57,479 nt of DNA from an uncultured Cellulophaga sp. (GTDB lineage Bacteria > Bacteroidota > Bacteroidia > Flavobacteriales > Flavobacteriaceae), in contig CANLIE010000019.1 in the NCBI GenBank assembly GCA_947491225.1, forward strand, positions 1-57,479. Reading direction: 5' to 3'. Made by a program: the position numbers and the translations under genes. The notes under the pieces were generated by a model. That model did not search any database and was not told the DNA's origin. It was given only the letters and a program-made list of their open reading frames with translations. Below, piece by piece: positions 35,501 through 46,800 of this stretch; the first letter of the stretch is position 1, and every line of letters starts with the position of its first letter.

Positions 35501-36702
35501 CCACTACCAATAAGTGCAGGATCATAGTCATTAGCATTGTTCAAAGGTAGGTTACCTGATGCACTAGGGTTGAAAAACCCAGCTGGAGCCCCACCATTTT
35601 CTCCAATTCTTGTTTGATTTGCATTTACCTCTCCTAAATCTTGTATGGCAACAACATTTCTTACATTTAATGTTTCTTGCCTCCTATTTGTAACCCAAAC
35701 TTCTAATCTAGTAATTTGTACTTGACTTCTTATGTATGGGTAATTTTCCAATGCTATATCATAATTATCCCTAAAATATTGTGATAAAAAAAAGTGTGTA
35801 TCTTCTTCATAATCCAATGCTGAAAAAGAAAACTCTTCTACTGTACCACCTCCTTGAGCAACCACAGTATTGTTTTGAGAACGCTGTTCAGACATAACAG
35901 CCGTTACTTTTGTTTTTCCAAACTGAAGTTGTGTTTTTACTCCAAATAAACTCTGTGCCCCAGTAATTAATGAACTGTTTAAAGGCATACTAACATTACC
36001 AACTTCTATCTTCTGGATAATGTCATCCTCCGTAGGCGTATAATCTAATTTTATTAAATTTTGAAAATCAAATGTTGCCTCTGTATTATAGTCTGCGGTA
36101 ACTTTTAATCGTTCTCCAATTTGACCCAACATACTCAACTGTATTTGCTGATCAAAGTCAAAAGACATATTGGTACGCTGCCTGGGTGATAATGAAGGGT
36201 TATCATTTTTTTGCCAAATAACACCCAAATCCATTGCAACAGATCCTGTTGGTATTACTTCTATACTATTACCACCAAAAATAGATTGAAAAAAATTATT
36301 ATTAATATAAAAATTAGGTAATAAATTCTTTCTTGCCGCTTCACTACCTTCTTTCTTACCAGAAAATGCATCTGCTTTTTCTTTAAAGTAAGTTTTCATT
36401 CCTTCTTTACGAACGAGTTCTAAATATTCCTTAGGTGTTAGATATATAGGGTAGTTAATGTTAAAACCTCCAATACTCTCTGTATAAACATATTTGTCTA
36501 ACTTGGGGTCATATGCATATTTAGAAATTATACTACTGGGGTTGGGCAATACTATTTTCCCCATTGCTACACCAGTTTTTACAGAATCTATCTCTTGTTC
36601 ACCAGTTTCTTGCGCAAAAGATTGTGTTGCACTTAAAAATAGTATACATAAAACTAGAAACTTAAATATTGATTTAAGAATTGTATTTGCCCTTTTTTTC
36701 AA
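29578..36702 (-). CDS. sprA: Type IX secretion outer-membrane translocon SprA (Sov)
   Basis: 2374 aa, the usual size of SprA, the very large beta-barrel through which type IX substrates cross the outer membrane. The start is TTG: it is the only candidate that keeps the signal peptide (KKRANTILKS...SATQSFAQ), and no ATG lies close. Family stretches include GNVSMPLNSSLITGAQSLFG, DFEGAQSLIDIRSSLGWSLA, VWFNELRLAG and a C-terminal barrel ending TLRYNFGN. It begins five bases after the ruvA stop. It is required for export of the adhesin of the first operon and for gliding where present. Confidence 0.97.
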   Translation of the reverse strand: MKKRANTILKSIFKFLVLCILFLSATQSFAQETGEQEIDSVKTGVAMGKIVLPNPSSIISKYAYDPKLDKYVYTESIGGFNINYPIYLTPKEYLELVRKEGMKTYFKEKADAFSGKKEGSEAARKNLLPNFYINNNFFQSIFGGNSIEVIPTGSVAMDLGVIWQKNDNPSLSPRQRTNMSFDFDQQIQLSMLGQIGERLKVTADYNTEATFDFQNLIKLDYTPTEDDIIQKIEVGNVSMPLNSSLITGAQSLFGVKTQLQFGKTKVTAVMSEQRSQNNTVVAQGGGTVEEFSFSALDYEEDTHFFLSQYFRDNYDIALENYPYIRSQVQITRLEVWVTNRRQETLNVRNVVAIQDLGEVNANQTRIGENGGAPAGFFNPSASGNLPLNNANDYDPALIGSGGALTDQIRDIATVQAGFNVPGYQVNQGFDYTILENARKLDINKREYTFHSQLGYISLSQRLSNDEVLAVAFQYTYQGEVYQVGEFANGGLDATSVSSGATPVVENNTLVLKLLKSNITAVQDPIWDLMMKNIYNTGGYQLSQEDFKLNILYTDPTPRNYITPVTEGPGSGWPTTPKPLQERILLDVFNLDKLNAYNDTQPGGDGFFDYVEGITIDSQNANIIFTKVEPFGEYLFDKLGGGVYAVENDQGYNDNQKKYVFRNMYSRTKSAALEDADKNKFLIKGKYKSQGINGIPIGAFNVPKGSVRVTAGGRQLQEGLDYTVNYASGTVQILDPSLEASNVPINISVENNAVFGQQTRRFTGINVEHQFNEKFVIGGTFLNLNERPLTQKSNYGLEPVNNTMFGLNGNFSTEVPFLTRLVNKLPNIDTDVPSNISVRGEVAFLSPNSPKHANFEGETTTYVDDFEGAQSLIDIRSSLGWSLASTPIEFAAPGGQLYGSSPDDPANLQNGYGRAKMAWYSIDRTFYSNQRPSGINDNDISLNATRRVFIDEVFPKVEIAQGQTTTQGTLDLAYYPNLKGPYNNSPNFNSTPPEEKWAGIMRQMSSTNFEQSNVEFVQFWVLDPYVDGETTSEGELVFNIGNISEDILKDGKKQYENGLPGVNSNDLTSNTSWGKVPATQSLVYAFDADTSNRSLQDLGYDGLNDTDEASIYGNNPANDPALDNYEYYLNKDGSILERYINYNNPQGNSPVQVTNTNRGSTTLPDVEDIDRDLTMNTVNSYYEYRIPIKPGTTINDKYVTDIKDGQTPTLPNGTVLNRRWIQYKIPLSDFTDAIGGIADFRSISFMRMYLTGFSDDVVMRFATLDLVRGDWRAYTKSLEPDVDNDPTDDGTLVDVATVNIEENNTRSPIIYDLPPGLRREQLNNNNTIVQQNEQSLSFKLENLQSQDSRGVFKNINIDIRQYERLKMFIHAEEIAETDFPDGEMPLVGFLRIGTDFSQNFYQIEVPLEFTPHGERNRERIWPENNEIEINLADLSKIKSFGIAGQTLNQINYYEVIDGEVTLVNEFDARTPGVMRIGLRGNPSLGSLRSIMVGVKNTSNFPARGEVWFNELRLAGLDNKGGWAAVAAMDVNFADFADVSVTGNRSTSGFGSIDQMPNERAREDVMSYDVVTNINLGQLLPKKLGVQLPFNYGISEQLITPEFDPVYDDLKLEDRIAAANTPEDAKIIEEQAEDYTKRTSINFIGVRKNRSEEAEANFYDVENFTFNYSYNELNHRDFEIAKLRDQNIIAGVSYAHNFKPVEVEPFAKKDSLFNGKYWKWLKDLNFNLLPTSIAINSNINRQFNQQRFRDVLEPGVDALKLPELQQRNYLFNWQYNINYNLSKSLRFNLSASNNNIIRNYYKEEGNPDSGIDDQMNIWDGFFDVGEPNRHAQQMELNYELPFNKIPALEFVNAQYTYTSNFDWQRGGDALREVAGENINRVQNASTHTIAANLTMQKLYDLVGLKKSRGKAPVDNRKDKAGKTKSVKKSGGFGDLAKNILTMVKRVNVNYTETRSKILPGYTRSIGFIGTTKPSLGFVFGSQADVRFNAAKKGWLTSFPDFNEQYVQEINRQIDITAVAEPIRDLTIDITANRNLSDRYQENFKVNDLGSGQYEYENLLGNHYGNFGISTIMIKTVFNKSNEFESNNFETFKANRLVIANRLAGTGGATDADGYPERYGKTSQNVLLPAFIAAYTGQDATKVKLGAFRNVPIPNWRLKYTGLMRNKWFKKKFKRFSLSHGYRASYSINSFQTNLERENNLIDPETQDFLPENIMANVVLADQFNPLMRIDFEMKNSMSVVAEVQTMRALTMSFDNNLLTELNSKDYTVGLGYRFKDVKFVTNIGGEKHRFKGDLNLKLDGTLKDNITIIRNLELNNNQITSGQNVFSMKFGADYALSQALNVAFFYDHSFSKFAVSTAFPQTTINAGFTLRYNFGN

Positions 36703-36707
36703 ACTTA

Positions 36708-37289
36708 TTACAAATTTTTCAGCGCCAACTTTATAATGTTTTCAACGCTTAATGTTGGGTCCTGACCAACTACTTTGTCAACAGTTTTTTCCGCTTGTTT
36801 ACGAACAAAACCAAGAACCTCTAAAGCAGATAACGCTTCTTCTTTATTTGTATTGTTTTGAGAAGTAGAAACTTCATCAATATCATATATTTTTAAAACT
36901 TTGTCTTTTAAGTCCAAAATGACTCTTTGAGCAGTTTTTACTCCTATTCCTTTTACAGATTGAATTGTTGCTACGTCCTCAGTTGCAATTGCATCTCTTA
37001 CTTGTGTAGGAGAAAGCGACGACAACATAGTACGTGCTATACTTGAACCTATACCTGAAACAGAAATTAACAATCTAAAAATTTCTCGTTCAGACTTTTC
37101 CATAAAACCAAACAAAGTGTGTGCATCTTCTTTTACTTGTAAATGTGTATAGATTTGAATGCTCTCTTCACCTGCTAACTTAGAAAATGTGTGTAATGAT
37201 ATGTTTACAAAATACCCAACTCCATTACACTCTACTACCAAAAATGTTGGATTTTTTTCTACTAATTTTCCTTTTAAATGTGTAATCAT
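36708..37289 (-). CDS. ruvA: Holliday junction branch-migration protein RuvA
   Basis: The start at 37289 (MITHLKGKLVEK) matches the family N-terminus; the frame is open to 37361 but that part overlaps the malic enzyme gene. 193 aa: an OB-fold domain (1-63), two helix-hairpin-helix motifs around SGIGSSIARTMLSSL and VKGIGVKTAQRVILDLKDK, and a C-terminal three-helix domain (EEALSALEVLGF). RuvA binds the four-way junction and loads RuvB. It sits 25 bases after the malic enzyme gene and just before sprA. Confidence 0.96.
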   Translation of the reverse strand: MITHLKGKLVEKNPTFLVVECNGVGYFVNISLHTFSKLAGEESIQIYTHLQVKEDAHTLFGFMEKSEREIFRLLISVSGIGSSIARTMLSSLSPTQVRDAIATEDVATIQSVKGIGVKTAQRVILDLKDKVLKIYDIDEVSTSQNNTNKEEALSALEVLGFVRKQAEKTVDKVVGQDPTLSVENIIKLALKNL

Positions 37290-37314
37290 CTTCAGTATAT
37301 AAAGGTGTTGAAAT

Positions 37315-39609
37315 TTATTTAGCTTTTTTTGCTTTCTTACGTTTTTCACGCTCTTGAGCATCTATAACAGCAACTGCTGTCATATTTACCATTTCATCTA
37401 CATCTGCTCCTAACTGAAGAATATGAACGGACTTACGCAATCCTAGCATTACTGGCCCAATTGAATCAGCATCATTTAGTTCTTTTAAAAGTTTGTATGT
37501 GATATTAGCAGATTCTAAGTTTGGAAAAACAAAAGTATTTACATTTCTTCCCGCTAGTTTTGAGAACGGGAATTGACTTTGCAATAATTCCTTGTTTAGC
37601 GCAAAATTCATTTGTATTTCTCCATCTACTATTAACTCAGGGTGCTCTGTATGCAGTATCTCTACTGCTTTGCTAACTTTTACAGCATTAGGATCATTAG
37701 ATGATCCAAAATTTGCATAAGATGTCATTGCTATTACAGGCTCAAAACCAAAAGTTTGTACAACATTAGCTGTCATTAGAGCAATGTCTGCCAATTCTCC
37801 TGAACTAGGGTTTATATTTATTGATGTATCTGCTACAAATAATGGTCCTCTATCTGTAACCATAATATTTACTGTTGCCACTTTTTGCACATTAGAAGAC
37901 CTACCTATTACTTCTAAAATTGGTTTTACTACTGTTGGATATGCTCTAGCATACCCAGAAATCATTCCATCAGCATCTCCTTCTAAAACCATCATTGCAC
38001 CAAAATAATTACGCTCACGCATTTTGGATTTTGCATTATAAAGGGTAACACCTTTACGTTTTCTATTTTCCCAGAATTTCTTTGCATATCTTTCTCTTTG
38101 TTCCTCAAAATCACTAGACTTAGGATCTAAAATAAGTATGTCAGCATCAAATTCTAATTCTTTTTTTAGTTTTAGAATTGTTTCTTTTTTACCTAATAAT
38201 ATTGGCTTAGCAATTCCTTCTTCAAATGCTATTTGAGCAGCCTTTAAAACATCTAATTGATCTGCTTCAGCAAAAACAATTTTTTTAGGACTTACTTTTG
38301 CTCTGTTATGCAATAGTCTAACCAACTTATTATCATTACCAGATCTTCTAATTAATTCTTCCTTATACTTTCCCCAATCCTCTATAGGCTGCTTTGCAAT
38401 TCCACTTTCCATCGCTGCTTTTGCAACTGCCAACGGAATTTCAGATATTAATCTAGGATCAAAAGGTTTTGGGATTATATAATCTTGCCCAAAAGTTAAT
38501 CGTGTTTCTCCATATGCAATGTTTACCTGCTCTGGCACTGGTTCTTTTGCTAGTCTAGCCAATGCTTTTACAGCGGCCATTTTCATAGCTTCGTTTATAC
38601 CAGTAGCTCTAACATCTAAAGCTCCTCTAAAAATAAAAGGAAAACCTAAAACATTATTAACTTGATTAGGATGATCTGACCTACCTGTGGCCATAATAAT
38701 ATCTTTTCTAGTTGCTATAGCTAAGTTGTATTCAATTTCTGGATTAGGATTTGCCATTGCAAAAACAATTGGCTTTTTAGCCATAGAAACTAACATTTCT
38801 GGAGATACAATATTTGCAATAGAAAGCCCTACAAATACATCTGCATTTACCATTGCTTCATCTAATGTATTTATTTTTCTATCTGAAGCAAATTCTAATT
38901 TTTCCTTAGACAAGTTATCTCTATCAGATCTTATAACACCTTTGCTATCTAGCATTACTATATTCTCATCTTTTGCTCCAAAAGCTTTATATAACCTAGT
39001 ACAAGAAACTGCTGCTGCACCTGCCCCACTTACTACAATACGTACTTCATCAATCTTTTTTTCAGCAATTTCCAATGCATTTAGTAAAGCTGCTGCTGAA
39101 ATAATTGCAGTCCCGTGCTGATCGTCATGCATAACAGGAATATCTAATTCCTCTTTTAACCTACGCTCTATTTCAAATGCTGCAGGAGCACTAATATCTT
39201 CTAAATTGATACCACCAAAAGTAGGTGCTATCATTTTCACTGTTTCAATAAATTTATCTACATCTTTGGTATCTACCTCAATATCTACACCATCTATATC
39301 AGAAAAAATCTTAAACAATAATGCCTTACCTTCCATTACAGGCTTAGATGCTTCGGGTCCAATATCACCCAAGCCTAATACAGCTGTACCATTTGATATA
39401 ATTGCTACAAGGTTGCCTTTAGATGTATATTTATATACATTTTCTTTGTCTTTAAATATTTCTAAACAAGGCTCTGCCACACCTGGAGAATACGCCAATG
39501 CTAAATCTCTTTGCGTTGCATATGGCTTAGTAGGAACAATTTTAATTTTACCTGGTTGCGGTTTTGCATGATAAATTAAAGCCTCTCTTCTATTCTTCTC
39601 GTTGCTCAT
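37315..39609 (-). CDS. maeB: NADP-dependent malic enzyme with phosphotransacetylase-like C-terminal domain
   Basis: Oxidatively decarboxylates malate to pyruvate with reduction of NADP. The N-terminal malic domain (about 1-160) has YSPGVAEPC and the metal-binding MHDDQHGTAI. The NAD-binding domain (about 165-420) has VVSGAGAAAVSC. The C-terminal region (about 430-750) resembles phosphate acetyltransferase, thought to be regulatory in MaeB. The 764-aa length is typical of MaeB. A promoter lies just upstream. Confidence 0.95.
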   Translation of the reverse strand: MSNEKNRREALIYHAKPQPGKIKIVPTKPYATQRDLALAYSPGVAEPCLEIFKDKENVYKYTSKGNLVAIISNGTAVLGLGDIGPEASKPVMEGKALLFKIFSDIDGVDIEVDTKDVDKFIETVKMIAPTFGGINLEDISAPAAFEIERRLKEELDIPVMHDDQHGTAIISAAALLNALEIAEKKIDEVRIVVSGAGAAAVSCTRLYKAFGAKDENIVMLDSKGVIRSDRDNLSKEKLEFASDRKINTLDEAMVNADVFVGLSIANIVSPEMLVSMAKKPIVFAMANPNPEIEYNLAIATRKDIIMATGRSDHPNQVNNVLGFPFIFRGALDVRATGINEAMKMAAVKALARLAKEPVPEQVNIAYGETRLTFGQDYIIPKPFDPRLISEIPLAVAKAAMESGIAKQPIEDWGKYKEELIRRSGNDNKLVRLLHNRAKVSPKKIVFAEADQLDVLKAAQIAFEEGIAKPILLGKKETILKLKKELEFDADILILDPKSSDFEEQRERYAKKFWENRKRKGVTLYNAKSKMRERNYFGAMMVLEGDADGMISGYARAYPTVVKPILEVIGRSSNVQKVATVNIMVTDRGPLFVADTSININPSSGELADIALMTANVVQTFGFEPVIAMTSYANFGSSNDPNAVKVSKAVEILHTEHPELIVDGEIQMNFALNKELLQSQFPFSKLAGRNVNTFVFPNLESANITYKLLKELNDADSIGPVMLGLRKSVHILQLGADVDEMVNMTAVAVIDAQEREKRKKAKKAK

Positions 39610-39628
39610 TTTGTCTAATTTTAAGGTG

Positions 39629-39661
39629 CAAATTTACGAGTATCAAAACAATTACTATCAA
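39629..39661 (-). promoter_or_regulatory. maeB: Promoter TTG-N22-TAAATTTG for malic enzyme
   Basis: TTG (complement of 39659-39661), 22 bases, then TAAATTTG (complement of 39629-39636), 19 bases before the ATG. The spacing is two bases longer than ideal. Confidence 0.5.
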
Positions 39662-39664
39662 GTA

Positions 39665-40597
39665 TTATTTCAAAAATTCTATATTACGTTGTAAACCTGA
39701 ATATTTAGTCCGTTTTACTGCTGATTTCTTAAAAACCTTTCTAAAGACATCTTCTGTTATTTCTTCCCAATCTTTCTTGGTCATAGACAATAAATCTGGG
39801 TGCGGATTAAATAAGGGTTCTCTATGTGGTTTTGAAAATTTATTCCACGGACAAACATCTTGACAAACATCACACCCAAAAATCCAATCATCAAACTTGC
39901 CTTTTACATCAGTAGGTATTTCATTTTTCAACTCTATTGTAAAGTAAGATATACACTTGCTGCCATCTACCACATAAGGATCTACAATTGCCCCTGTTGG
40001 ACAAGCATCCAAACAAGCTGTACACGTACCACAATGATCTGTTACGGCAGAATCATAAGTCAATTCTATATCTACAATAAGTTCAGCTATAAAGTAAAAA
40101 GAACCTACTTTTTGGGTTATTAAATTACTATTTTTACCTATCCATCCTAATCCGCTCTTTGCAGCCCAAGCCTTATCTAATACTGGAGCTGAATCTACAA
40201 AAGCCCTACCACCAACTTCCCCAATAGTGTCTGTCATAAACTCTTGTAACTCCCGTAACTTAGATTTTATTATGTGATGATAGTCTTGTCCATAAGCATA
40301 CTTAGACACTTTTAACACATCTTCACCTTGTGTTTCTTCAGGATAATAATTCAACAATAATGAAATCACGGATTTAGAGCCTTCTACTAGTTTTGTTGGG
40401 TCTAAGCGCTTATCAAAATGGTTTTCCATATAAGACATTTGACCATTCATATTCTTATGTAGCCAATTCTCTAATCGCGGTGCTTCCTCTTCTAAAAATT
40501 CAGCCCTAGACACACCACAGGATAAAAACCCTAGGCGCTTAGCTTCTTCTTTTATTAAAGCGGTTGCTTTTTCTTTATTTACGATAGGCAGCATCAT
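39665..40597 (-). CDS. queG: Epoxyqueuosine reductase
   Basis: Reduces epoxyqueuosine to queuosine in tRNA, the last step of queuosine synthesis, using cobalamin and two 4Fe-4S clusters. Both Cys motifs are intact ([16 protein letters not shown] and [14 protein letters not shown]), and [20 protein letters not shown] is typical. 310 aa. Two Met codons in a row open the frame. A -7 element TAACTTTG (complement of 40602-40609) is so close that the mRNA would be nearly leaderless. Confidence 0.95.
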   Translation of the reverse strand: MMLPIVNKEKATALIKEEAKRLGFLSCGVSRAEFLEEEAPRLENWLHKNMNGQMSYMENHFDKRLDPTKLVEGSKSVISLLLNYYPEETQGEDVLKVSKYAYGQDYHHIIKSKLRELQEFMTDTIGEVGGRAFVDSAPVLDKAWAAKSGLGWIGKNSNLITQKVGSFYFIAELIVDIELTYDSAVTDHCGTCTACLDACPTGAIVDPYVVDGSKCISYFTIELKNEIPTDVKGKFDDWIFGCDVCQDVCPWNKFSKPHREPLFNPHPDLLSMTKKDWEEITEDVFRKVFKKSAVKRTKYSGLQRNIEFLK

Positions 40598-40648
40598 AAA
40601 GCAAAGTTAGTGGTTTACAAATAACCAAAAAATTATTTAGCGTAGCTA

Positions 40649-40679
40649 TTGCTAGTAAAAAAAATAGGGCTTACATTTG
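40649..40679 (+). promoter_or_regulatory. Promoter TTG-N20-TACATTTG of the thiamine operon
   Basis: TTG at 40649-40651, exactly 20 bases, then TACATTTG at 40672-40679. Transcription would begin a few bases before the TPP riboswitch. Confidence 0.75.
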
Positions 40680-40686
40680 TTTTTGT

Positions 40687-40768
40687 AAACTTTAGGGGTG
40701 TTCTTTATAAAGAACTGAGAAATACCCTTTGAACCTGATGTTGTTAGTACAACCGAAGGGAAAAGTTG
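40687..40768 (+). promoter_or_regulatory. TPP riboswitch (THI element)
   Basis: The conserved core is present in order: GGGGTG, CTGAGAAATACCC, TTGAACCTGATGT, a variable stem (TTGTTAGTACAA), and CCGAAGGGAA. The outer ends (AACTT and AAGTT) pair as stem P1. It binds thiamine pyrophosphate and should lower expression of the thi genes that follow when thiamine is plentiful. Confidence 0.95.
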
Positions 40769-40794
40769 AATTCTTTTTATGATTTCTATCTTTT

Positions 40795-40823
40795 AATGTT
40801 TTTCTGTTTCCGGAAAAAACATT
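40795..40823 (+). terminator. Candidate expression-platform hairpin of the TPP riboswitch
   Basis: AATGTTTTT pairs with AAAAACATT over nine bases with an 11-base loop; only a short T-run follows. It lies 26 bases after the aptamer and 67 before thiS, where a riboswitch-controlled terminator would be expected. The weak T-run leaves this uncertain. Confidence 0.4.
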
Positions 40824-40890
40824 TTCACACACAGTTTACGATTTAATTGGATTTTTTAACGCTATAACCTAGCACTTAAAATGTATCTCT

Positions 40891-41094
40891 ATGATACCCA
40901 TAAACGTAAATAACACACAACACCAAGTTTCTAGAGAAACCAACGTGCTACAATTAGTACAGACTCTAAATTTAAATACTCCTGGTATTGCTATTGCTAT
41001 TAATAGCACTGTAATACCTAAAGCAATTTGGAGTTCTACTTTTTTACAACCTAACGACAATGTATTACTAATACAACCTGCTCAAGGAGGGTAA
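40891..41094 (+). CDS. thiS: Sulfur carrier protein ThiS
   Basis: 67 aa, a ubiquitin-like protein ending in the required Gly-Gly (QPAQGG), which becomes the thiocarboxylate that gives sulfur to the thiazole ring. First gene after the riboswitch. Its activating enzyme ThiF is not found in this operon. Confidence 0.93.
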   Translation: MIPINVNNTQHQVSRETNVLQLVQTLNLNTPGIAIAINSTVIPKAIWSSTFLQPNDNVLLIQPAQGG

Positions 41095-42978
<1,884 letters not shown>

Positions 42979-42990
42979 AATAATTAGGAA

Positions 42991-43125
42991 GTTCCTACGC
43001 CTTGAAAAAAGGCGTAGTCGGGCTTTCCATTATATCTTTTGCTTGTTCACTTTTATAATTTATGATTTATTACATAAATTTACTAAAACAGACAGCAAAA
43101 GGATAACACTACAATCCCTAACTCA
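42991..43125 (+). repeat. Probable Bacteroidota interspersed palindromic repeat
   Basis: A perfect 7-bp hairpin CTACGCC/GGCGTAG (42995-43017) is followed by TCGGGCTTTCC and ATCTTTTGCT (43034-43043). The nearly complementary AGCAAAAGGAT follows at 43094-43104, then ACTACAATCCCTAAC. The order (CGGGCTTTCC, TATATCTTTTGC, then GCAAAAGGAT, AATCCCTAAC) resembles a short non-coding repeat scattered through many Bacteroidota genomes; that recognition is from memory. The middle has drifted. It lies between thiC and the next thi gene. Confidence 0.5.
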
Positions 43126-43249
43126 ATAAATTAAATGTCAATTCTAGTGTTTTTATAAAACAGAAAACTATATTAAGAACTTCTTGATAACACCATAGAT
43201 TTTAAGGAATAAAATTGTGTCAAGAATATCTTAACAAAAAAGAATAATA

Positions 43250-43837
43250 ATGATTGTACTTATAGCGCCAGAAAAAGATATACCTAATGAAATAGAAATA
43301 CTTCATCAGTTATTTAAAGCAGGCTTACAATATTATCATTTTAGAAAACCGTTTAAGAATTACAAAGAACATATAAAATATTTAAACCAAATAGAACGGC
43401 AATACCACAGTCGTATTGTTGTCCATTATTTTCACGAATTAATCAATGATTTCAACCTAAAAGGCATTCATTTTCAAGAGCAAAAACGAATAGATGTTTT
43501 AGAAAACGGTAAAGGATACTTTAACACCTTGCAAATGGTAGGTAAAACAATGAGCAGCTCTTTTCACCATCCAAGAGACCTAGAGAATTGTGAGCTTGAA
43601 TTTGATTATCATTTATTAAGTCCTGTGTTTTCATCAATTTCTAAAAAAGGATACCAAGGAAAAGGTTTTAATGTAACTGGTACAGATAAATTTATAGTTG
43701 GTATGGGAGGTATAACATCAGAAACCATAAAAGACACCTTAGACTTAGGTTATAAAGGCGTTGGCGTTTTAGGTGGAGTTTGGAACACAAAAAACCCTAT
43801 TGAAAGTTTTAAAAGCATACAACAATATTTTAATTGA
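43250..43837 (+). CDS. TenI/ThiE-like thiamine phosphate synthase family protein
   Basis: A 195-aa TIM-barrel protein of the ThiE/TenI family: YYHFRKP in place of YQLREK, VVHYFHEL, KGIHFQE, SPVFSSISKKGYQGKGF, and MGGIT near the end. Compared with the true thiE at 48083 it lacks the NDH/NDR and GVHLG forms of the active site. It may be a thiazole tautomerase (TenI role) or a diverged synthase. It lies in the thi operon, nine bases before the helicase gene. Confidence 0.75.
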   Translation: MIVLIAPEKDIPNEIEILHQLFKAGLQYYHFRKPFKNYKEHIKYLNQIERQYHSRIVVHYFHELINDFNLKGIHFQEQKRIDVLENGKGYFNTLQMVGKTMSSSFHHPRDLENCELEFDYHLLSPVFSSISKKGYQGKGFNVTGTDKFIVGMGGITSETIKDTLDLGYKGVGVLGGVWNTKNPIESFKSIQQYFN

Positions 43838-43846
43838 GATTATTTT

Positions 43847-46800
43847 ATGTCTATAAAAAACAAAGAACTGAAAGAATACATACGCTCAAATACTACATCA
43901 ACTATTCGTTCAAGAGGAAATGCATTAGAGGTCATAAATTTAAGATTTAGTGAAGATTCTAATTCCGCAAGAGCATTTGTGATAGGCTCTATGAAATATG
44001 AGGTAAATTTTTATGGCTTAAAATCAGGTTTACTTTTAAGCACATGCACATGTCCTTTTGACCACGGCCCTATTTGTAAACATGAGGTAGCAGTAGCAAA
44101 TGCAATAGATGAATTTTCAACAACTGAACAGATATCTCCAATTAGTGAAAAAACAACCTATTCTAAAACAAAACCGTATGTATTACCATTCAATGATTTA
44201 ACAGATATCTCAGATAAAGTATTACAGAAAAACACAACTAAAATTGCGTACAGAGAACGTAATGGATGGAATTTAGACATTGAAGAAATCAATTTAAACC
44301 ATAGAACTATAGATGCAATTGTTTTAGATCACTATAGCACCGATGGTAATAGAAAAAAGTCTGTAACATTAAAAATTGAAGAAGATGCGCTACATTTAAC
44401 CTGTACTTGTATTGGTGTAAATAAAACCCTTTGTAAACACCAAGCAAGATTACTATATAAGCTAAGAGAAGACTCACCACACGTATTTTTATCTGAAGAA
44501 AAAATAAATGAAATTAAAAAAGAAAAAATAAAAGAGTATGGCTTTTCTTTAGATGACCCTACTATAAGTGATTATTTTGATTTTAAAATCTCCAGAAATG
44601 GTATAGATATATATCCTAAGCAAAAAGGAATACAGCGGTTAAGTAATTTTAATGATTTTTCAATAATAACAGAAGAATTACTAAATGATGAACAGATTAT
44701 CAGTTCTATACTACCTCAAAAAACAAAGAAAAAAATAAAGAAAGAAGGGATTGCAATAGCAGTAACACTTGCTAATCCTTCAAAATATTCTCAAGCATTA
44801 TCCTTAACCCCATTAAAAGGAAATTTAAATGCGCAACAAGAATTATCTAGTAAAATAGTTGAAATTGATGCATCTGACTATTTAATTAATAAAAACGAAT
44901 TTAGCATTCAAGAGCAATCTACCTTAGACTATGTTTTTCGTTTAACAGAATACGCTTTATCTCATAAATCCAATCCAAAAGATACTTATGGGGCAGACAA
45001 AATTATTATAGAGGAATTAAAAAAAATAATTCCCAGTCTTAAAGGGATTCCTCTATATTTACTAAAAAGCACTTATAAAATAGCTAAAAGGGACTTAATA
45101 CCCATTACAATAAGTTTAGATTCTCCTAAAATATCATTTAAATTAATAGAAGAAGAATCGTTCTATCTACTAGAAAGTTATATTACAATTAATGGTAAAA
45201 AAGCAAAAATTTCTAATCGAAATTTAGGCGATAATTTTTTATTATTACAAGTAAAAAACAATTATTATTTAATAAAATCAATAGCAGAAGCTAAAACTAT
45301 TTTTCTATTTAGAAAAAACCCAGAGTTAAGATTTCCAAAATTAGATTACGCTAATTATTACACAAAATTAATTCAACCACTTTCAGAAAAATACACTGTA
45401 GAAATAGAAGGACTAAAATTAAAAAAACAAAAACCAACTAATCCATTTAAAAAACAGTTGTTTTTATCAAGTTTTGAGGAGTACATTATTTTTAAGCCAG
45501 CCATAGGCTATCAATCGCAAACCATTCAACTATCAAGTAAAAAACAGTTTAAATCCATTAATAATGGTTCTAGTTTTATTGTATCTAGAGATAAAAAATT
45601 AGAACAATCCTTTAAAAATTATTTAAAAACTTTACATCCTGATTTTTTAACCCAAGACGATGGTTTTTTATTTTTAAGTGAAGAAAATTTTATTAAAAAC
45701 ACATGGTTTATCAATTTTTTTGAAACCTTAAAACAAGACGAAATAGAAGTTTTTGGTTATAACAATTTAAAATTAAAATACAACCAGAACAAACCTAATA
45801 TAAATATTACTGTAAGTTCTGATATTGATTGGTTTGACGTAAACATTACTGTAACTTTTGGCGACCAAATTGTTGGCTTAAAAGATTTAAAAAAGAATAT
45901 TATAAATAAAGACAAATACATCCCTTTAAAAGATGGGAGTATAGGTATTTTACCAGAAGAATGGCTAGAAAAATATCTGCATTTATTTAGATCCGGAGAA
46001 GTAAAAAAAGATAGTATTGGTGTTTCTAAATATCAATTTTCTGTAGTAGACACTCTATATGAAGAGTTACAAAATGAAAATAACTTATTTGATGAACATA
46101 TTAAAATAAAAGAAAAAATAGCCAATTTTGATGCTATAAGTAATATTCGTCAGCCAAGAGGTTTAAATGCAAAGTTACGCTCATACCAAAAAGAAGGCAT
46201 AAAATGGCTTAACTTTTTAGATGATTTTAAACTAGGAGGGTGTTTGGCAGATGATATGGGGTTGGGTAAAACCTTGCAAGTCATTAGTTTTATAAAGCAC
46301 CTAAAAACAAAAAACAAAAGTAAAATACCGCACTTAATAATAGTACCAACCTCCCTTGTTTTTAACTGGAACGAGGAAGTTCAAAAATTTTGTCCAGATT
46401 TAAAGGTTTTTACGTTAACAGGAACCAATAGAGATAAAAATACTACCAATTTTAAAAATTATGACATAATACTAACCACATATGGTATAATAATTAACGA
46501 TATAGATTATTTAAAAAAGTATAAATTTAATTATATTATTTTGGATGAATCCCAGGCTATAAAAAATCCAAACTCAAAACGATTTAAGGGTGTACGCTTA
46601 TTAAAAGCAGAGAATAGATTGGTATTAACAGGCACTCCAATTGAGAATAATACATTTGATTTGTATGCGCAAATGACCTTTATAAACCCAGGTTTATTAG
46701 GTGGAATAAATCATTTTAAAAAAGAATATGCCACAGCTATAGATAAAAACAAAGATAAAAAAGCAGCTAAAGAGCTAAAATCACTAATAGACCCTTTTTT

